From NCBI RefSeq assembly GCF_000024005.1, contig NC_013132.1, positions 8,550,001 to 8,614,000 of the forward strand: DNA of 64,000 nucleotides, given 5' to 3'. The notes under the pieces are model-generated. The model did not search any database and was not told the DNA's origin. It saw only the letters and a list, made by a program, of their open reading frames with translations. The DNA comes from Chitinophaga pinensis DSM 2588. GTDB taxonomy: Bacteria > Bacteroidota > Bacteroidia > Chitinophagales > Chitinophagaceae. The first letter of the stretch is position 1. Every line of letters starts with the position of its first letter. Positions 1 through 8,369 of the stretch are shown here, in pieces. The position numbers and the translations under genes are program-made.

Positions 1-229
1 ACATAGAAATACGGGGTACGACCAGTCCGATAGTCCGGCTCTTGCTGTTACGCAAACCCGCGGCCATTGCATTGGGACGATAACCCAGCTTGTTCGCCAT
101 CTTCTTCACCTTTTCCTTTGTCTTGACACTGATATTCGGATGATTGTTCAGCGCGCGGGAAACGGTAGATATGGAGAGTTTCAGCTCTTCCGCAATGTCA
201 ACGATTGTCTTTTCAGTTCTTTTGCTCAT
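1..229 (-). CDS. LacI-family transcriptional regulator (N-terminal part, cut by window edge)
   Basis: The first 76 codons of a LacI/GalR-type repressor. The start is the ATG whose complement ends at 229. The N-terminus reads MSKRTEKTIVDIAEEL, then a classic LacI helix-turn-helix (LSISTVSRALNNHPNIS), the hinge-helix region (LGYRPNAMAAGLR) and the start of the sugar-binding domain (RTIGLVVPRIS). The rest lies left of the window. It begins 22 bp after the start-side end of kduD on the same strand, so it probably is the last gene of the kduI-DUF4861-kduD unit. LacI proteins bind CG-centred palindromes, and TGCAAACGTTTGCA palindromes occur near 3.13 kb and 6.53 kb, so I infer it is the local regulator of hexuronate genes. 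The effector cannot be told from this fragment. Confidence 0.93.
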   Translation of the reverse strand, partial: MSKRTEKTIVDIAEELKLSISTVSRALNNHPNISVKTKEKVKKMANKLGYRPNAMAAGLRNSKSRTIGLVVPRISM

Positions 230-251
230 AGATCAGTATAAAGGTGTTGTT

Positions 252-1019
252 TTAACGCCCCATCCATCCTCCGTCAACAGTCAGTATCGTGCCATGTACA
301 TAGTCAGCCGCCGCAGATGCCAGGAATACAACCGGTCCTTTAAAATCGGCTGGTTCTCCCCATCTGCCTGCAGGGATACGCTCCAATATAGAAGCACTGC
401 GTTTTTCATCTGCACGTAATGCAGCTGTATTGTCGGTAGCGATATATCCCGGTGCTATTGCATTCACATTGATCCCCTTACCTGCCCATTCATTGGCGAA
501 TGCCTTCACCAGTGAACCTACAGCTCCTTTACTGGCGGCATATCCGGGCACATTGATACCTCCCTGGAAGGTGAGTAGCGATGCTGTAAAGATAATCTTT
601 CCGCTGCCTCGTTCGATCATTCCTTTACCGATTTCACGGGTAAGAATAAACTGCGCATTCAGATTGATATTGATCACTTCATCCCAGTATTCGTCAGGAT
701 GTTCTGCCGCTGGTTTCCGGAGAATAGTGCCGGCATTATTCACCAGTATATCCACTACAGGATGATTGGTATGTACTTCTTTCACAAAGGCATAAAGCGC
801 TTCCCGGCTTCCCAGATCACACTGGTAACCGTAGAATTGCCGGCCTGTCGCCTTCACCGCTTTCTCCACTTCACTTCCTTCTTTTTCCAGTGAGGCGGAT
901 ACACCGATAACATCCGCGCCTGCTTCTGCCAGCGCTACCGCCATCCCCATACCAATGCCTCTTTTACACCCTGTTACCAGGGCGGTCTTACCTGTCAGAT
1001 CAAAAGATTGTAAGATCAT
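252..1019 (-). CDS. kduD: 2-deoxy-D-gluconate 3-dehydrogenase / 2-dehydro-3-deoxy-D-gluconate 5-dehydrogenase KduD
   Basis: A 255-residue short-chain dehydrogenase. In pectin catabolism KduD reduces 2,5-diketo-3-deoxygluconate (DKII) to 2-keto-3-deoxygluconate (KDG) with NADH. Visible SDR features are the Rossmann motif TGCKRGIG (residues 16-23), NNAG (95-98), catalytic Ser147, and YAASK with Tyr160 and Lys164. The open frame extends 53 codons further upstream, but that part runs into the neighbouring gene and looks unlike protein; MILQSFDLTGK at 1019 matches the family start. It lies between a LacI gene and a DUF4861 gene, with kduI two genes upstream, which makes the KduD assignment much firmer than a generic SDR call. 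Confidence 0.93.
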   Translation of the reverse strand: MILQSFDLTGKTALVTGCKRGIGMGMAVALAEAGADVIGVSASLEKEGSEVEKAVKATGRQFYGYQCDLGSREALYAFVKEVHTNHPVVDILVNNAGTILRKPAAEHPDEYWDEVININLNAQFILTREIGKGMIERGSGKIIFTASLLTFQGGINVPGYAASKGAVGSLVKAFANEWAGKGINVNAIAPGYIATDNTAALRADEKRSASILERIPAGRWGEPADFKGPVVFLASAAADYVHGTILTVDGGWMGR

Positions 1020-1038
1020 AAATAGCAATAGAATTTTA

Positions 1039-2178
1039 CTAGTTGATGTTAATTTCCAGTGGAGAAGCCTGTTTGGCGGCAAATGTCTGCAGATAAGCAA
1101 ACCATGCTGCCGCACTGGTATAATACCCTGCCTTATTCCATGCAGCGCCGAAATAATACACAAACGAAGCTTTCCCACTCGCCTTTGCTGTTGCCAGCAA
1201 ATGCTGATCTGTCACCTTCATATGTCCCTTCTGCACTGGTACAACCAGTCCAAGACCTGTAATACCATCAGCGCCATGTTCAGGTTCCCAGTATCCCAGG
1301 ACACCTGTCTTTTCGTCCAGCAATAAGGTGCCGGGATCAGCACGTTTTACAATACCTGCTGCTACCGATAGACTATCCCCCTGCTGCAACGTATACAACA
1401 CGCTCATTTTATTCAATTGTGCACCGGCATCCAGGGAGATCGTTTTGACTACGGCAACCGTTTTGCCGTCTACCTGCCAGGGTTCATATCCCAACTGGAA
1501 AGTACAACGTAACGGACCGCTATCCAGCACTTTCCACGTCCTGTAATTTTTGGGGAAATAGAGGGAGTCATGCAGATAAGGTGCTATATCACCGCCTCCC
1601 AGGGTCATACCTACATGATAGTAATCCAGTCCCTGACCGTTGTCATGGTGATAGTCGTTCGTCTTGTACCACCTGTTCAATACCAGATCAGGCGTACGTT
1701 TCGTCCAGACGTCTATACCATGCGCATTTTCTGCCGGGAAATTCTCCAGGGCGGCGCCATACATACGGAATGCAATGCAGTCGTTCTCCCAGGCAAAATC
1801 ATCCTTGCGCTCAGGTACATAACGTGCGTAAGTACGTGGTTTTACAACTGCCGGCTGACCAGCAACCGCCGATATAATAACACTTTTATGCGCAGGTACG
1901 CTTACCTGTACCAGCAGCAACTGTGGCTGAGGAGAACCCTCATAAGCGATCTGGTAAGGCACTTCCTTTCCGGTTTGTTTATTCACCAGTTTAAAGGCGC
2001 CCGTCAGACGGCCAAGATTTGTATAAGGTATTTCAACGATCTCCTCCATACGGGAGATCGCAGAAGTATTTTTGATGGTAATGCTTACCGGAGCTGCTTT
2101 ACCATTACCCGTAGAATTAGCCAGCAGCACGGAATGCCATCCACCTGCTGCCATTAACAGTAATAATATCCGCTTCAT
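1039..2178 (-). CDS. DUF4861-family secreted protein of the pectin/uronate operon
   Basis: A 379-residue protein with a clear signal peptide (MKRILLLLMAAGG..., cleavage likely near residue 20), so it is exported to the periplasm or cell surface. The sequence (N-terminal beta-rich region, then WKVLDSGPLRCTFQLGYEPW and a C-terminal YYFGAAWNKAGYYTSAAAWFAYLQ) looks like the DUF4861 family, which in Bacteroidota repeatedly sits beside kduI and kduD. The biochemical role is not established to my knowledge; the context suggests a step on pectin- or uronate-containing saccharides. It starts 6 bp after the kduI stop and ends 19 bp before kduD, so the three are almost certainly co-transcribed. Confidence 0.8.
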   Translation of the reverse strand: MKRILLLLMAAGGWHSVLLANSTGNGKAAPVSITIKNTSAISRMEEIVEIPYTNLGRLTGAFKLVNKQTGKEVPYQIAYEGSPQPQLLLVQVSVPAHKSVIISAVAGQPAVVKPRTYARYVPERKDDFAWENDCIAFRMYGAALENFPAENAHGIDVWTKRTPDLVLNRWYKTNDYHHDNGQGLDYYHVGMTLGGGDIAPYLHDSLYFPKNYRTWKVLDSGPLRCTFQLGYEPWQVDGKTVAVVKTISLDAGAQLNKMSVLYTLQQGDSLSVAAGIVKRADPGTLLLDEKTGVLGYWEPEHGADGITGLGLVVPVQKGHMKVTDQHLLATAKASGKASFVYYFGAAWNKAGYYTSAAAWFAYLQTFAAKQASPLEININ

Positions 2179-2184
2179 GAATGA

Positions 2185-3021
2185 CTATTTGAGATCAGGT
2201 ATTGCACATACATCCATATCCCCATAATCCAGGTTCTCGCCCGCCATCCCCCAGATGAAAGTATAGTTGCTGGTACCAGCGCCGGAGTGAACAGACCAGG
2301 GCGGAGAAATAACCGCCTGCTCATTCTGCATCCAGATATGCCGGGTTTCCTGCGGCTGGCCCCAGAAATGGCAGACAGATTGCCCCTGTGGCACTTCGAA
2401 ATAGAAATAGACTTCCATACGTCTGTCATGCGTATGTGCAGGCATGGTGTTCCATACACTGCCAGGTTTGAGTTCAGTCATCCCCATCTGCAACTGGCAG
2501 GTAGGCAATACTGTGCTGACAAGCAGCTTATTGATAGTACGGTGATTAGATGTTTCCATCGCACCAAGTGTCACTACTTCCGCATCTTTACGGGTCACAT
2601 GGCGACTCGGATATTCATGATGTGCAGGTGTTGAATTCAGGTAGAACTTCGCCGGCGCGGCACTGTCTTTACTGCTGAAAGACACTTCCTTCTTCCCTTT
2701 ACCCACATACAGCGCTTCTTTAAAGCCGATTTCAAAGGTTTCACCATCCACTGTTACCACTCCGGCACCACCCACATTGATGATCCCCAGCTCTCTCCTT
2801 TCCAGGAAATAAGCCGCCTTGAACTGATCAGGAGCAGTCAGTTGCAATGGTTTCGTAACCGGGAAAATACCACCTGTAACAAAGCGGTCATAGTGACTGT
2901 ATACCAGTTTAATCTCATCCTGTACGAACAGCTGTTCAATCAAAAGTTCCTTTCTGGTCTGGGCTGTATTCCAGCTCATTACCTCCGCCGGACTAGAGGC
3001 GTACCTGGTTTCTGCAGTCAT
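2185..3021 (-). CDS. kduI: 5-dehydro-4-deoxy-D-glucuronate isomerase KduI
   Basis: A 278-residue cupin isomerase, the normal KduI length. It converts 4-deoxy-L-threo-5-hexosulose uronate (DKI), the product of unsaturated oligogalacturonide cleavage, to DKII for KduD. The zinc ligands can be counted directly: His196 and His198 in MPAHTHDRR, Glu203, and His245 in PPWSVHSG, the same positions as in the E. coli enzyme. The start MTAETRYASSPAEV fits the family N-terminus. It is the first gene of a minus-strand unit (kduI, DUF4861, kduD, lacI) and is divergent from uxaA across a 273-bp region with a LacI-type palindrome. Confidence 0.97.
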   Translation of the reverse strand: MTAETRYASSPAEVMSWNTAQTRKELLIEQLFVQDEIKLVYSHYDRFVTGGIFPVTKPLQLTAPDQFKAAYFLERRELGIINVGGAGVVTVDGETFEIGFKEALYVGKGKKEVSFSSKDSAAPAKFYLNSTPAHHEYPSRHVTRKDAEVVTLGAMETSNHRTINKLLVSTVLPTCQLQMGMTELKPGSVWNTMPAHTHDRRMEVYFYFEVPQGQSVCHFWGQPQETRHIWMQNEQAVISPPWSVHSGAGTSNYTFIWGMAGENLDYGDMDVCAIPDLK

Positions 3022-3125
3022 ATTACGACATATTAGGTTTGGAAATGATAATAAATTATGGGGATGCTTGTATCAGTGCACCTTTTTCATAACCTGGATG
3101 AAAGATACCGCTTAATACGGAAAAT

Positions 3126-3139
3126 TGCAAACGTTTGCA
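3126..3139. promoter_or_regulatory. LacI-type operator palindrome
   Basis: The 14 bases TGCAAACGTTTGCA form a perfect palindrome centred on CG, the typical form of a LacI-family operator. The identical core recurs in front of the exuT-like gene at 6525-6538. A LacI-family gene lies in the adjacent operon. Binding by that protein is an inference. Confidence 0.75.
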
Positions 3140-3226
3140 TAAAATGCCGGCAAACCCAAAACTGCTAAACTTCTGCCGTTAAAATGTTTTAGCAAACAAT
3201 GATACTATCCTGACTGTTTCAAAGGC

Positions 3227-3252
3227 AAAATCTTATCAAGGATTAAGATTTT
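3227..3252. promoter_or_regulatory. Inverted repeat upstream of uxaA
   Basis: AAAATCTTA and TAAGATTTT form perfect 9-bp arms separated by 8 bases, about 45 bp before the uxaA start. The position fits an operator or activator site, but no second copy was found in the window. Confidence 0.35.
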
Positions 3253-3294
3253 AGTATTAACAGGCGGTATTGTTATTTCATACTTTAGCTTATT

Positions 3295-4941
3295 ATGAAC
3301 ACTTTTCTACAAATACATCCCGACGATAATGTACTGGTTGCCCTGCAGGACCTCCCTCAGGGTACAGAAGTCGGTTTTAATGGTTCCACAATTACTTTAC
3401 TCAAGGAAGTTCCCGCTAAACATAAATTCATGATCACCGACATACAAACCGGCGATCCTATTACTATGTACGGTGTACTCGTTGGTAAAGCGAATGCGCC
3501 TATCCTCAAAGGTGAACTCATCACCACCGTAAATATTCAGCATGATGCGAACGCTTTCCACGAAAAAGAAGGTAGTATAGAATGGCAAAAGCCTGACGTC
3601 AGCAAATGGAAAAACCGCACCTTTATGGGTTATCCCCGTAAAGACGGACAGGTTGGTACCCGCAACTACTGGTTGGTAATCCCTATGGTATTCTGCGAAA
3701 ACCGCAACGTCAGCGTTATCAAAACCGCCTTTGAAAAAGGATTGGGCTTCGCTCCTACCGAAGTGTACAATGATCAGGTGCAGGACCTGGTATCGCTGTA
3801 CAAAAGCGGTGACCTGAACGCCATCAAAACTTATAAAGCAACTCCCGTAACGGATAACACCAAACGTAACACCGTTTTCTCCAATATCGACGGCGTGAAA
3901 TTCCTCATGCACGAAGGTGGTTGCGGTGGTACCCGCCAGGATTCAGACGCGCTCTGTGCCCTGTTGGCCGGTTATATTCACCATCCGAACGTAGCTGGTG
4001 CAACAGTGTTAAGTCTGGGCTGTCAGCACGCACAGGTATCTATCCTGAAAGATGCATTACAGAAACTGAATCCCGCATTCGACAAACCTGTACTGGTGTT
4101 CGAACAACAGAAAAGTTCCTCAGAGTTTGATATGCTGTCCGACGCCATCAGAGATACCTTCCTGGCCCTGATAGAAGCTGATAAACAACCTCGTCAGCCA
4201 AGTCCGCTGTCCAAACTGGTAATCGGTCTGGAATGCGGTGGCTCCGACGGATTCTCCGGCATCTCTGCCAACCCGGCTGTAGGTCACACTTCCGACCTGA
4301 TCGTTGCTTTAGGCGGCGCTTCCATCCTCTCCGAGTTTCCTGAACTTTGTGGTGTGGAACAGGAACTGATCAACCGTTGTGTAGAAAAAGATACTTCTGA
4401 TAAATTCATCCGCATCATGCGGGCGTATGAAAGCCAGGCGGAATCTGTAGGCTCCGGTTTCTACATGAATCCTTCTCCGGGCAATATCAAAGACGGTCTC
4501 ATTACCGATGCGATCAAGTCAGCAGGCGCTGCCAAAAAAGGCGGTATCTCTCCTGTAGTAGACGTACTCGATTATACTGAATATGTGACCAAACCAGGTC
4601 TGAACCTGCTCTGCACACCTGGTAATGACGTGGAATCTACTTCCGCTGAAGTAGGCTCCGGCGCCAACGTAGTGCTCTTCACTACCGGTTTGGGTACGCC
4701 TACCGGCAACCCGATCGCTCCTGTCGTGAAACTGGCGACCAATACCAAACTGGCGAAGCGTATGCCGGATATCATCGATATCAATACAGGTACGATCATC
4801 AGTGGGGAAAAATCCATTGAAGAAATGGGCGAAGAGATCCTGGAATACGTTATCCGGACGGCCAGCGGTGAAGTAAAAACCAAAGCTGAACTGCTGAACC
4901 AGGACGATTTTATTCCATGGAAACGCGGTGTTAGTCTTTAG
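3295..4941 (+). CDS. uxaA: Altronate dehydratase UxaA
   Basis: A 548-residue enzyme that dehydrates D-altronate to 2-keto-3-deoxygluconate in the galacturonate branch. The N-terminal part (residues 1-90, FLQIHPDDNVLVALQDLP) is the SAF domain and the rest is the main altronate/galactarate dehydratase domain, with GYPRKDGQVGTRNYW, HEGGCGGTRQDS, LECGGSDGFSG and GNDVESTSAEVGSGANVV as landmarks. Its length matches full-length fused UxaA. The only plus-strand gene of the locus, it faces kduI. Its stop codon TAG at 4939-4941 lies inside a 10-bp-arm hairpin (4934-4956) that leads into AATTAGG repeats. Confidence 0.96.
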   Translation: MNTFLQIHPDDNVLVALQDLPQGTEVGFNGSTITLLKEVPAKHKFMITDIQTGDPITMYGVLVGKANAPILKGELITTVNIQHDANAFHEKEGSIEWQKPDVSKWKNRTFMGYPRKDGQVGTRNYWLVIPMVFCENRNVSVIKTAFEKGLGFAPTEVYNDQVQDLVSLYKSGDLNAIKTYKATPVTDNTKRNTVFSNIDGVKFLMHEGGCGGTRQDSDALCALLAGYIHHPNVAGATVLSLGCQHAQVSILKDALQKLNPAFDKPVLVFEQQKSSSEFDMLSDAIRDTFLALIEADKQPRQPSPLSKLVIGLECGGSDGFSGISANPAVGHTSDLIVALGGASILSEFPELCGVEQELINRCVEKDTSDKFIRIMRAYESQAESVGSGFYMNPSPGNIKDGLITDAIKSAGAAKKGGISPVVDVLDYTEYVTKPGLNLLCTPGNDVESTSAEVGSGANVVLFTTGLGTPTGNPIAPVVKLATNTKLAKRMPDIIDINTGTIISGEKSIEEMGEEILEYVIRTASGEVKTKAELLNQDDFIPWKRGVSL

Positions 4942-4976
4942 CCAAAGGCTAAAGACAATTAGGAATTAGGAATTAG
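4934..4976 (+). repeat. Stop-codon hairpin plus AATTAGG heptads (locus A, left arm)
   Basis: GTCTTTAGCC and GGCTAAAGAC form a perfect 10-bp hairpin with a 3-base loop (4934-4956) that contains the uxaA stop. It is followed at once by AATTAGG, AATTAGG, AATTAG (4957-4976). The same composite occurs inverted at 5061-5119. Confidence 0.85.
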
Positions 4977-4991
4977 ATTTTAATTGTCAGA

Positions 4992-5043
4992 CAATAAACA
5001 AAAGGGCTCCTTGTCAATTGACAAGGAGCCCTTTTGTTTATTG
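4992..5043. terminator. Bidirectional terminator, 52-bp perfect palindrome
   Basis: The sequence from CAATAAACAAAAGGGCTCC to its exact complement is a perfect 52-bp palindrome centred on CAATTG at 5015-5020. It has a GC-rich stem and A/T runs on both sides, so it should stop transcription from both uxaA and the convergent transporter gene. Confidence 0.9.
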
Positions 5044-5060
5044 GAATGCCTATTGGGAAT

Positions 5061-5119
5061 GAATTCTTAATTCTTAATTCCTAATTCCTAATTGACTTTA
5101 GCGCCTCCGGCGCTAAAGT
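5061..5119 (-). repeat. AATTAGG heptads plus stop-codon hairpin (locus A, right arm, inverted)
   Basis: Read on the minus strand this is a hairpin of ACTTTAGCGCC and GGCGCTAAAGT (5095-5119, 3-base loop) followed by AATTAGG, AATTAGG, AATTAAG, AATTAAG. It mirrors the left arm and contains the stop codon of the transporter gene (5113-5115). Confidence 0.85.
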
Positions 5120-6477
5120 TTCACCTGCTCCATTTTCGGTGCAAACAGATGCATAATCAGCCACGCCAGTAAGTACATTGATCCGCTTATCAGGAACAGG
5201 ATATTATACCCTGTACCAATGTTTCCCTGCTCTTTATAGTGATCCAGCAGGAAACCTGCGAATATCGGAAACAGACTGCCTCCGATAGACCCCGCCATAC
5301 CACCGATACCTACTACAGAACTCACCGCATGTTTAGGGAACATATCAGACGCTGTCGTGAAGATATTGGCGGACCATGCCTGGTGTGCTGCCGCCGCTAA
5401 ACTGATCAGGCCCACCACTACCCATATATTATTTGTACTCTTCGCAAACATGATCGGCACCACACAGATCGCAAACAACAGCATAGATGTCTTACGCGCC
5501 CTGAATACCGGCCAGCCTTTGTTAATCAGCCAGGAAGAAAGATATCCACCGCCAATACTACCCACAGTGGTGGCTGTATAGATCACGAATAACTGTAAGT
5601 TAGGCTTCTTAAAATCGAGGTTGAAAGTAGTGGCAAAGTAAGAAGGTAACCAGAACAGGAAGAACCACCAGATAGGGTCCGTCAGCAGCTTACCAAATAC
5701 AAATGCCCAGGTCTGTCTTACACCCAGCAATTTTGACCAGCTGACACTCTTCTTTTCAGGTGGTGTGCTGGCGGCGGCTACGGCAGCAGATGTAACAGGT
5801 TTTACACCATCAGGAATTTCTCCGTCTGCCACTGTATGTGCAGTGTCATCGCTATGAATATAATCAAACTCCGCCTGTGTCAGTTTCTTATGGCGTGCAG
5901 GGATCTCATACATGAATATCCAGAATACCAGCCACACAAAACCGATAATACCGGTCCATATAAAGGCATGTTGCCAGCCGTAGGTACCAGCCAGCCAGGG
6001 AACTACTATCGGCGCCACTACGGCCCCTATATTAGCCCCGGAATTGAATATACCGGTTGCCAGTGCCCGCTCCTTTTTAGGGAACCATTCTGCTACCGTT
6101 TTGATCGCCACAGGAAAGTTACCGGATTCCCCCAGTCCCAGTAATACACGGGCAATACCAAAACCCATGGTCGTCTTGGCCAGCGCATGTCCCATCGCAG
6201 CAAAACTCCATACCACAATAGATAAGATGTATCCCATCTTGGTACCGATCTTATCTACCAGACGGCCAAATACCAGCAAACCAACTGCATAGGCAGCCGA
6301 AAATGCAGACATCATTCCGCCAAAATCCTTCTCTGTCCATTCAAACTGGTCTGATAATATAGGCTTTAACAAACCAATCACCTGTCGGTCTATGTAGTTG
6401 ATAGTCGTAGCAAAAAAGAGCAATGCACAAATGCTCCAGCGATATTTGCCAATTTTAGTGGAATCCATGCCTTTCAT
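5113..6477 (-). CDS. MFS hexuronate transporter, ExuT-like (ACS family)
   Basis: A 454-residue inner-membrane carrier with about 12 hydrophobic segments. The N-terminal part (INYIDRQVIGLLKP, GRLVDKIGTKMGY) and the RVLLGLGESGNFPVAIKTVAEWFPKKERALATGIFNSG signature are typical of the anion:cation symporter family that includes ExuT. Residues about 190-245 form a long cytoplasmic loop rich in Ala, Thr and Pro. It very likely imports galacturonate and glucuronate. Start at 6477 or at the second Met (6468). A 16-bp LacI-type palindrome lies about 47 bp upstream. It is convergent with uxaA across a shared terminator. Confidence 0.9.
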   Translation of the reverse strand: MKGMDSTKIGKYRWSICALLFFATTINYIDRQVIGLLKPILSDQFEWTEKDFGGMMSAFSAAYAVGLLVFGRLVDKIGTKMGYILSIVVWSFAAMGHALAKTTMGFGIARVLLGLGESGNFPVAIKTVAEWFPKKERALATGIFNSGANIGAVVAPIVVPWLAGTYGWQHAFIWTGIIGFVWLVFWIFMYEIPARHKKLTQAEFDYIHSDDTAHTVADGEIPDGVKPVTSAAVAAASTPPEKKSVSWSKLLGVRQTWAFVFGKLLTDPIWWFFLFWLPSYFATTFNLDFKKPNLQLFVIYTATTVGSIGGGYLSSWLINKGWPVFRARKTSMLLFAICVVPIMFAKSTNNIWVVVGLISLAAAAHQAWSANIFTTASDMFPKHAVSSVVGIGGMAGSIGGSLFPIFAGFLLDHYKEQGNIGTGYNILFLISGSMYLLAWLIMHLFAPKMEQVKL

Positions 6478-6523
6478 TTTGGAATTTATAAAGTGTTATC
6501 AATTTACAACACTCTGTCGAATA

Positions 6524-6539
6524 ATGCAAACGTTTGCAT
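6524..6539. promoter_or_regulatory. LacI-type operator palindrome before the transporter gene
   Basis: ATGCAAACGTTTGCAT is a perfect 16-bp palindrome centred on CG, with the same 14-bp core as the site at 3126-3139. It lies 47 bp upstream of the transporter start. Confidence 0.78.
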
Positions 6540-6575
6540 ATAATATTGCCTGCTATACATCCTGCATATGTAGAA

Positions 6576-6596
6576 TTTATCACAAACGTTGATAAA
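6576..6596. promoter_or_regulatory. Second inverted repeat upstream of the transporter gene
   Basis: TTTATCA and TGATAAA flank the spacer CAAACGT. The spacer resembles the half site of the LacI-type palindrome located 37 bp away, so this may be an auxiliary operator. Confidence 0.4.
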
Positions 6597-6625
6597 TGAT
6601 TACTAATTAAAAGTTGAGACCTTAT

Positions 6626-6659
6626 TTTCTGCGTCTGCTCAAAGCACCAGACGCAGAAA
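6626..6659. terminator. Hairpin downstream of eda
   Basis: TTTCTGCGTCTG and CAGACGCAGAAA form a perfect 12-bp stem with a 10-base loop, 35 bp after the eda stop on the minus strand. There is no strong U-run, so termination is likely but not certain. Confidence 0.6.
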
Positions 6660-6693
6660 TAAATAATGTAAATGCCTGCTGTAAATGCTGTTA

Positions 6694-7356
6694 TCAGGCT
6701 ACTTCCCGGATCAGTTTCACCAGCGCTGTTAACTGTACTTTCAGCGCCGCCCAGTCCTTCTTATCGATCAGCTCTTTATTCAGCAGGTTGGAGCCCATCC
6801 CCACACATACCACGCCTGCATCCAGCCAGGATTTGATACTCTCTTTAGTAGGTTCTACCCCACCAGTCGGCATAAACTTCATCTTCGGAAACAAAGGCTT
6901 GATCGCTTTCACAAAACCAGGTCCTAATACGTTTCCGGGGAACAGTTTGGTTAACGGTGCTTCATATTTCTCTGCAATAGCAATTTCTGAAGGTGTCATA
7001 CAACCGGGTATCCACACAATATCCTCTTCCCGGCAACTTTCCGCCACACCGGCATCAATGATCGGACTTACAATAAAATCCGCTCCCTGACGCGCAAACG
7101 CCTTTACATCTTCCGCTACTTTGATCGTACCAATACCCAGGTACATATCAGGCATGGTCAGTATTTTATGTTCGCGCATCGCGGTAAAATTACGCTTCGC
7201 ATTTTCACCACGATTGGTAAACTCAAACACACGGATACCCGCATCGTAGCAGGCCTGTAATACCTGTATACATACGGCGGCATCATCATGATAAAATACC
7301 GGGATTGCTTTACTACGCTCAAATGCTGCAATGATCTCTGCTGCTGGTACTGCCAT
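6694..7356 (-). CDS. eda: 2-dehydro-3-deoxy-phosphogluconate (KDPG) aldolase
   Basis: A 220-residue class I aldolase that splits KDPG into pyruvate and glyceraldehyde 3-phosphate; the family also acts on 4-hydroxy-2-oxoglutarate. Glu45 in FEFTNRG and the Schiff-base Lys137 in APLTKLFPG correspond to the known catalytic pair, and FMPTGGV forms the phosphate-binding loop. It follows kdgK with only 2 bp between stop and start, so the last two steps of KDG metabolism are translationally close. It is the last gene of the uxaB-uxaC-kdgK-eda unit. Confidence 0.93.
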   Translation of the reverse strand: MAVPAAEIIAAFERSKAIPVFYHDDAAVCIQVLQACYDAGIRVFEFTNRGENAKRNFTAMREHKILTMPDMYLGIGTIKVAEDVKAFARQGADFIVSPIIDAGVAESCREEDIVWIPGCMTPSEIAIAEKYEAPLTKLFPGNVLGPGFVKAIKPLFPKMKFMPTGGVEPTKESIKSWLDAGVVCVGMGSNLLNKELIDKKDWAALKVQLTALVKLIREVA

Positions 7357-7358
7357 GT

Positions 7359-8357
7359 CTATATCAGTTTTAAGATGTCTGCTTTATCAGTTAAATTAAA
7401 ATCTCCTTTCAGGAATAATTTGGACCACGCCGCTGCTGCTGCAAATGAAATCGTCTGCTGCGCATCCATACCGCTCACCTGTCCGTGTATCAGTCCTGCC
7501 ATGAAACTATCCCCACTCCCCACACGATCCACCACTTCATTGGTTTCATACTGCTTTGATACTTTCAGTTCGCCCCCCTCATACCAGGTGGCATAATACA
7601 GATTATGTGTAAATGCATTGGAAAACCTGAACGTAAATGCTACCTGTTTACAACGCGGGAACTTCTCGGTAATTTCTTTCGCTACAGATGCGGCTTCTGC
7701 CAGGTAAGTTTCTTTCGTTGCCGTTTCCAGCGCTACCGTATTTAAGGCGGTATCCAGCATCTGATGTGCGGCCCAGATATTTCCCATCACCACATCGCAG
7801 TACTGCACCAGTTCCGGCATTACTGCGAATGGTTGTTTTCCGTATTGCCACAGCTTACTACGATAGTTCAGATCTGTGGATATCTTCAGTCCTTTTCTCG
7901 ATGCTGCTTCCAGGACTTCTTTACAAATTGCTGCGGTATTTTCATTCAATGCAGGCGTCAACGCACTCCAGTGAAACCATTCAGCGTCTCCCAGCAGACT
8001 ATCCCAATCTACTGTGCCGGGTTCCAGCTGACTGAAAGAAGAATATTTTCTATCATATACCACTCCCGCATTCTTCAGATCAGTGCCCTGTTCCAGGTAA
8101 TAAATACCAATACGGTCACCTCCTTTCAGCATACGGTCTGTCGCTACTCCAAGCGATTCCAGCTGTTCAAGCACCTGCGTGGCAATACCATTGTCAGGCG
8201 CTTTACTGATATAAGATACCGGCGTGCCCCAACGTGCGAGTGCTGCGGCCACATTGGCTTCTGCACCACCTACATACAGGGCTGCGCTGTGATTGTTCCA
8301 CTCCGGTGACAGGCGCAATAATATCTCTCCAAACGAAATAACTTTAACTGGCTTCAT
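7359..8357 (-). CDS. kdgK: 2-keto-3-deoxygluconate kinase (PfkB family)
   Basis: A 332-residue PfkB-family sugar kinase. N-terminal VISFGEILLRLSP and GGAEANVAAALARWG are the PfkB substrate-side motifs, and DRVGSGDSFMAGL near the C-terminus contains the catalytic base Asp283. The family alone does not fix the substrate; the tight placement between uxaC and eda makes KDG the clear choice, giving KDPG for the aldolase. There are 12 bp to uxaC and 2 bp to eda. Confidence 0.9.
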   Translation of the reverse strand: MKPVKVISFGEILLRLSPEWNNHSAALYVGGAEANVAAALARWGTPVSYISKAPDNGIATQVLEQLESLGVATDRMLKGGDRIGIYYLEQGTDLKNAGVVYDRKYSSFSQLEPGTVDWDSLLGDAEWFHWSALTPALNENTAAICKEVLEAASRKGLKISTDLNYRSKLWQYGKQPFAVMPELVQYCDVVMGNIWAAHQMLDTALNTVALETATKETYLAEAASVAKEITEKFPRCKQVAFTFRFSNAFTHNLYYATWYEGGELKVSKQYETNEVVDRVGSGDSFMAGLIHGQVSGMDAQQTISFAAAAAWSKLFLKGDFNLTDKADILKLI

Positions 8358-8369
8358 GCTTTGTAGGGT

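Larger units (their letters stand above)
3022..3294. promoter_or_regulatory. Divergent kduI/uxaA control region
   Basis: A 273-bp intergenic region between two head-to-head genes. It contains a perfect 14-bp palindrome at 3126-3139 and a second inverted repeat at 3227-3252, both described separately. Both transcription units must be driven from here; I do not see a perfect TAnnTTTG box close to uxaA (TACTTTAG near 3282 is the nearest match). Confidence 0.6.
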
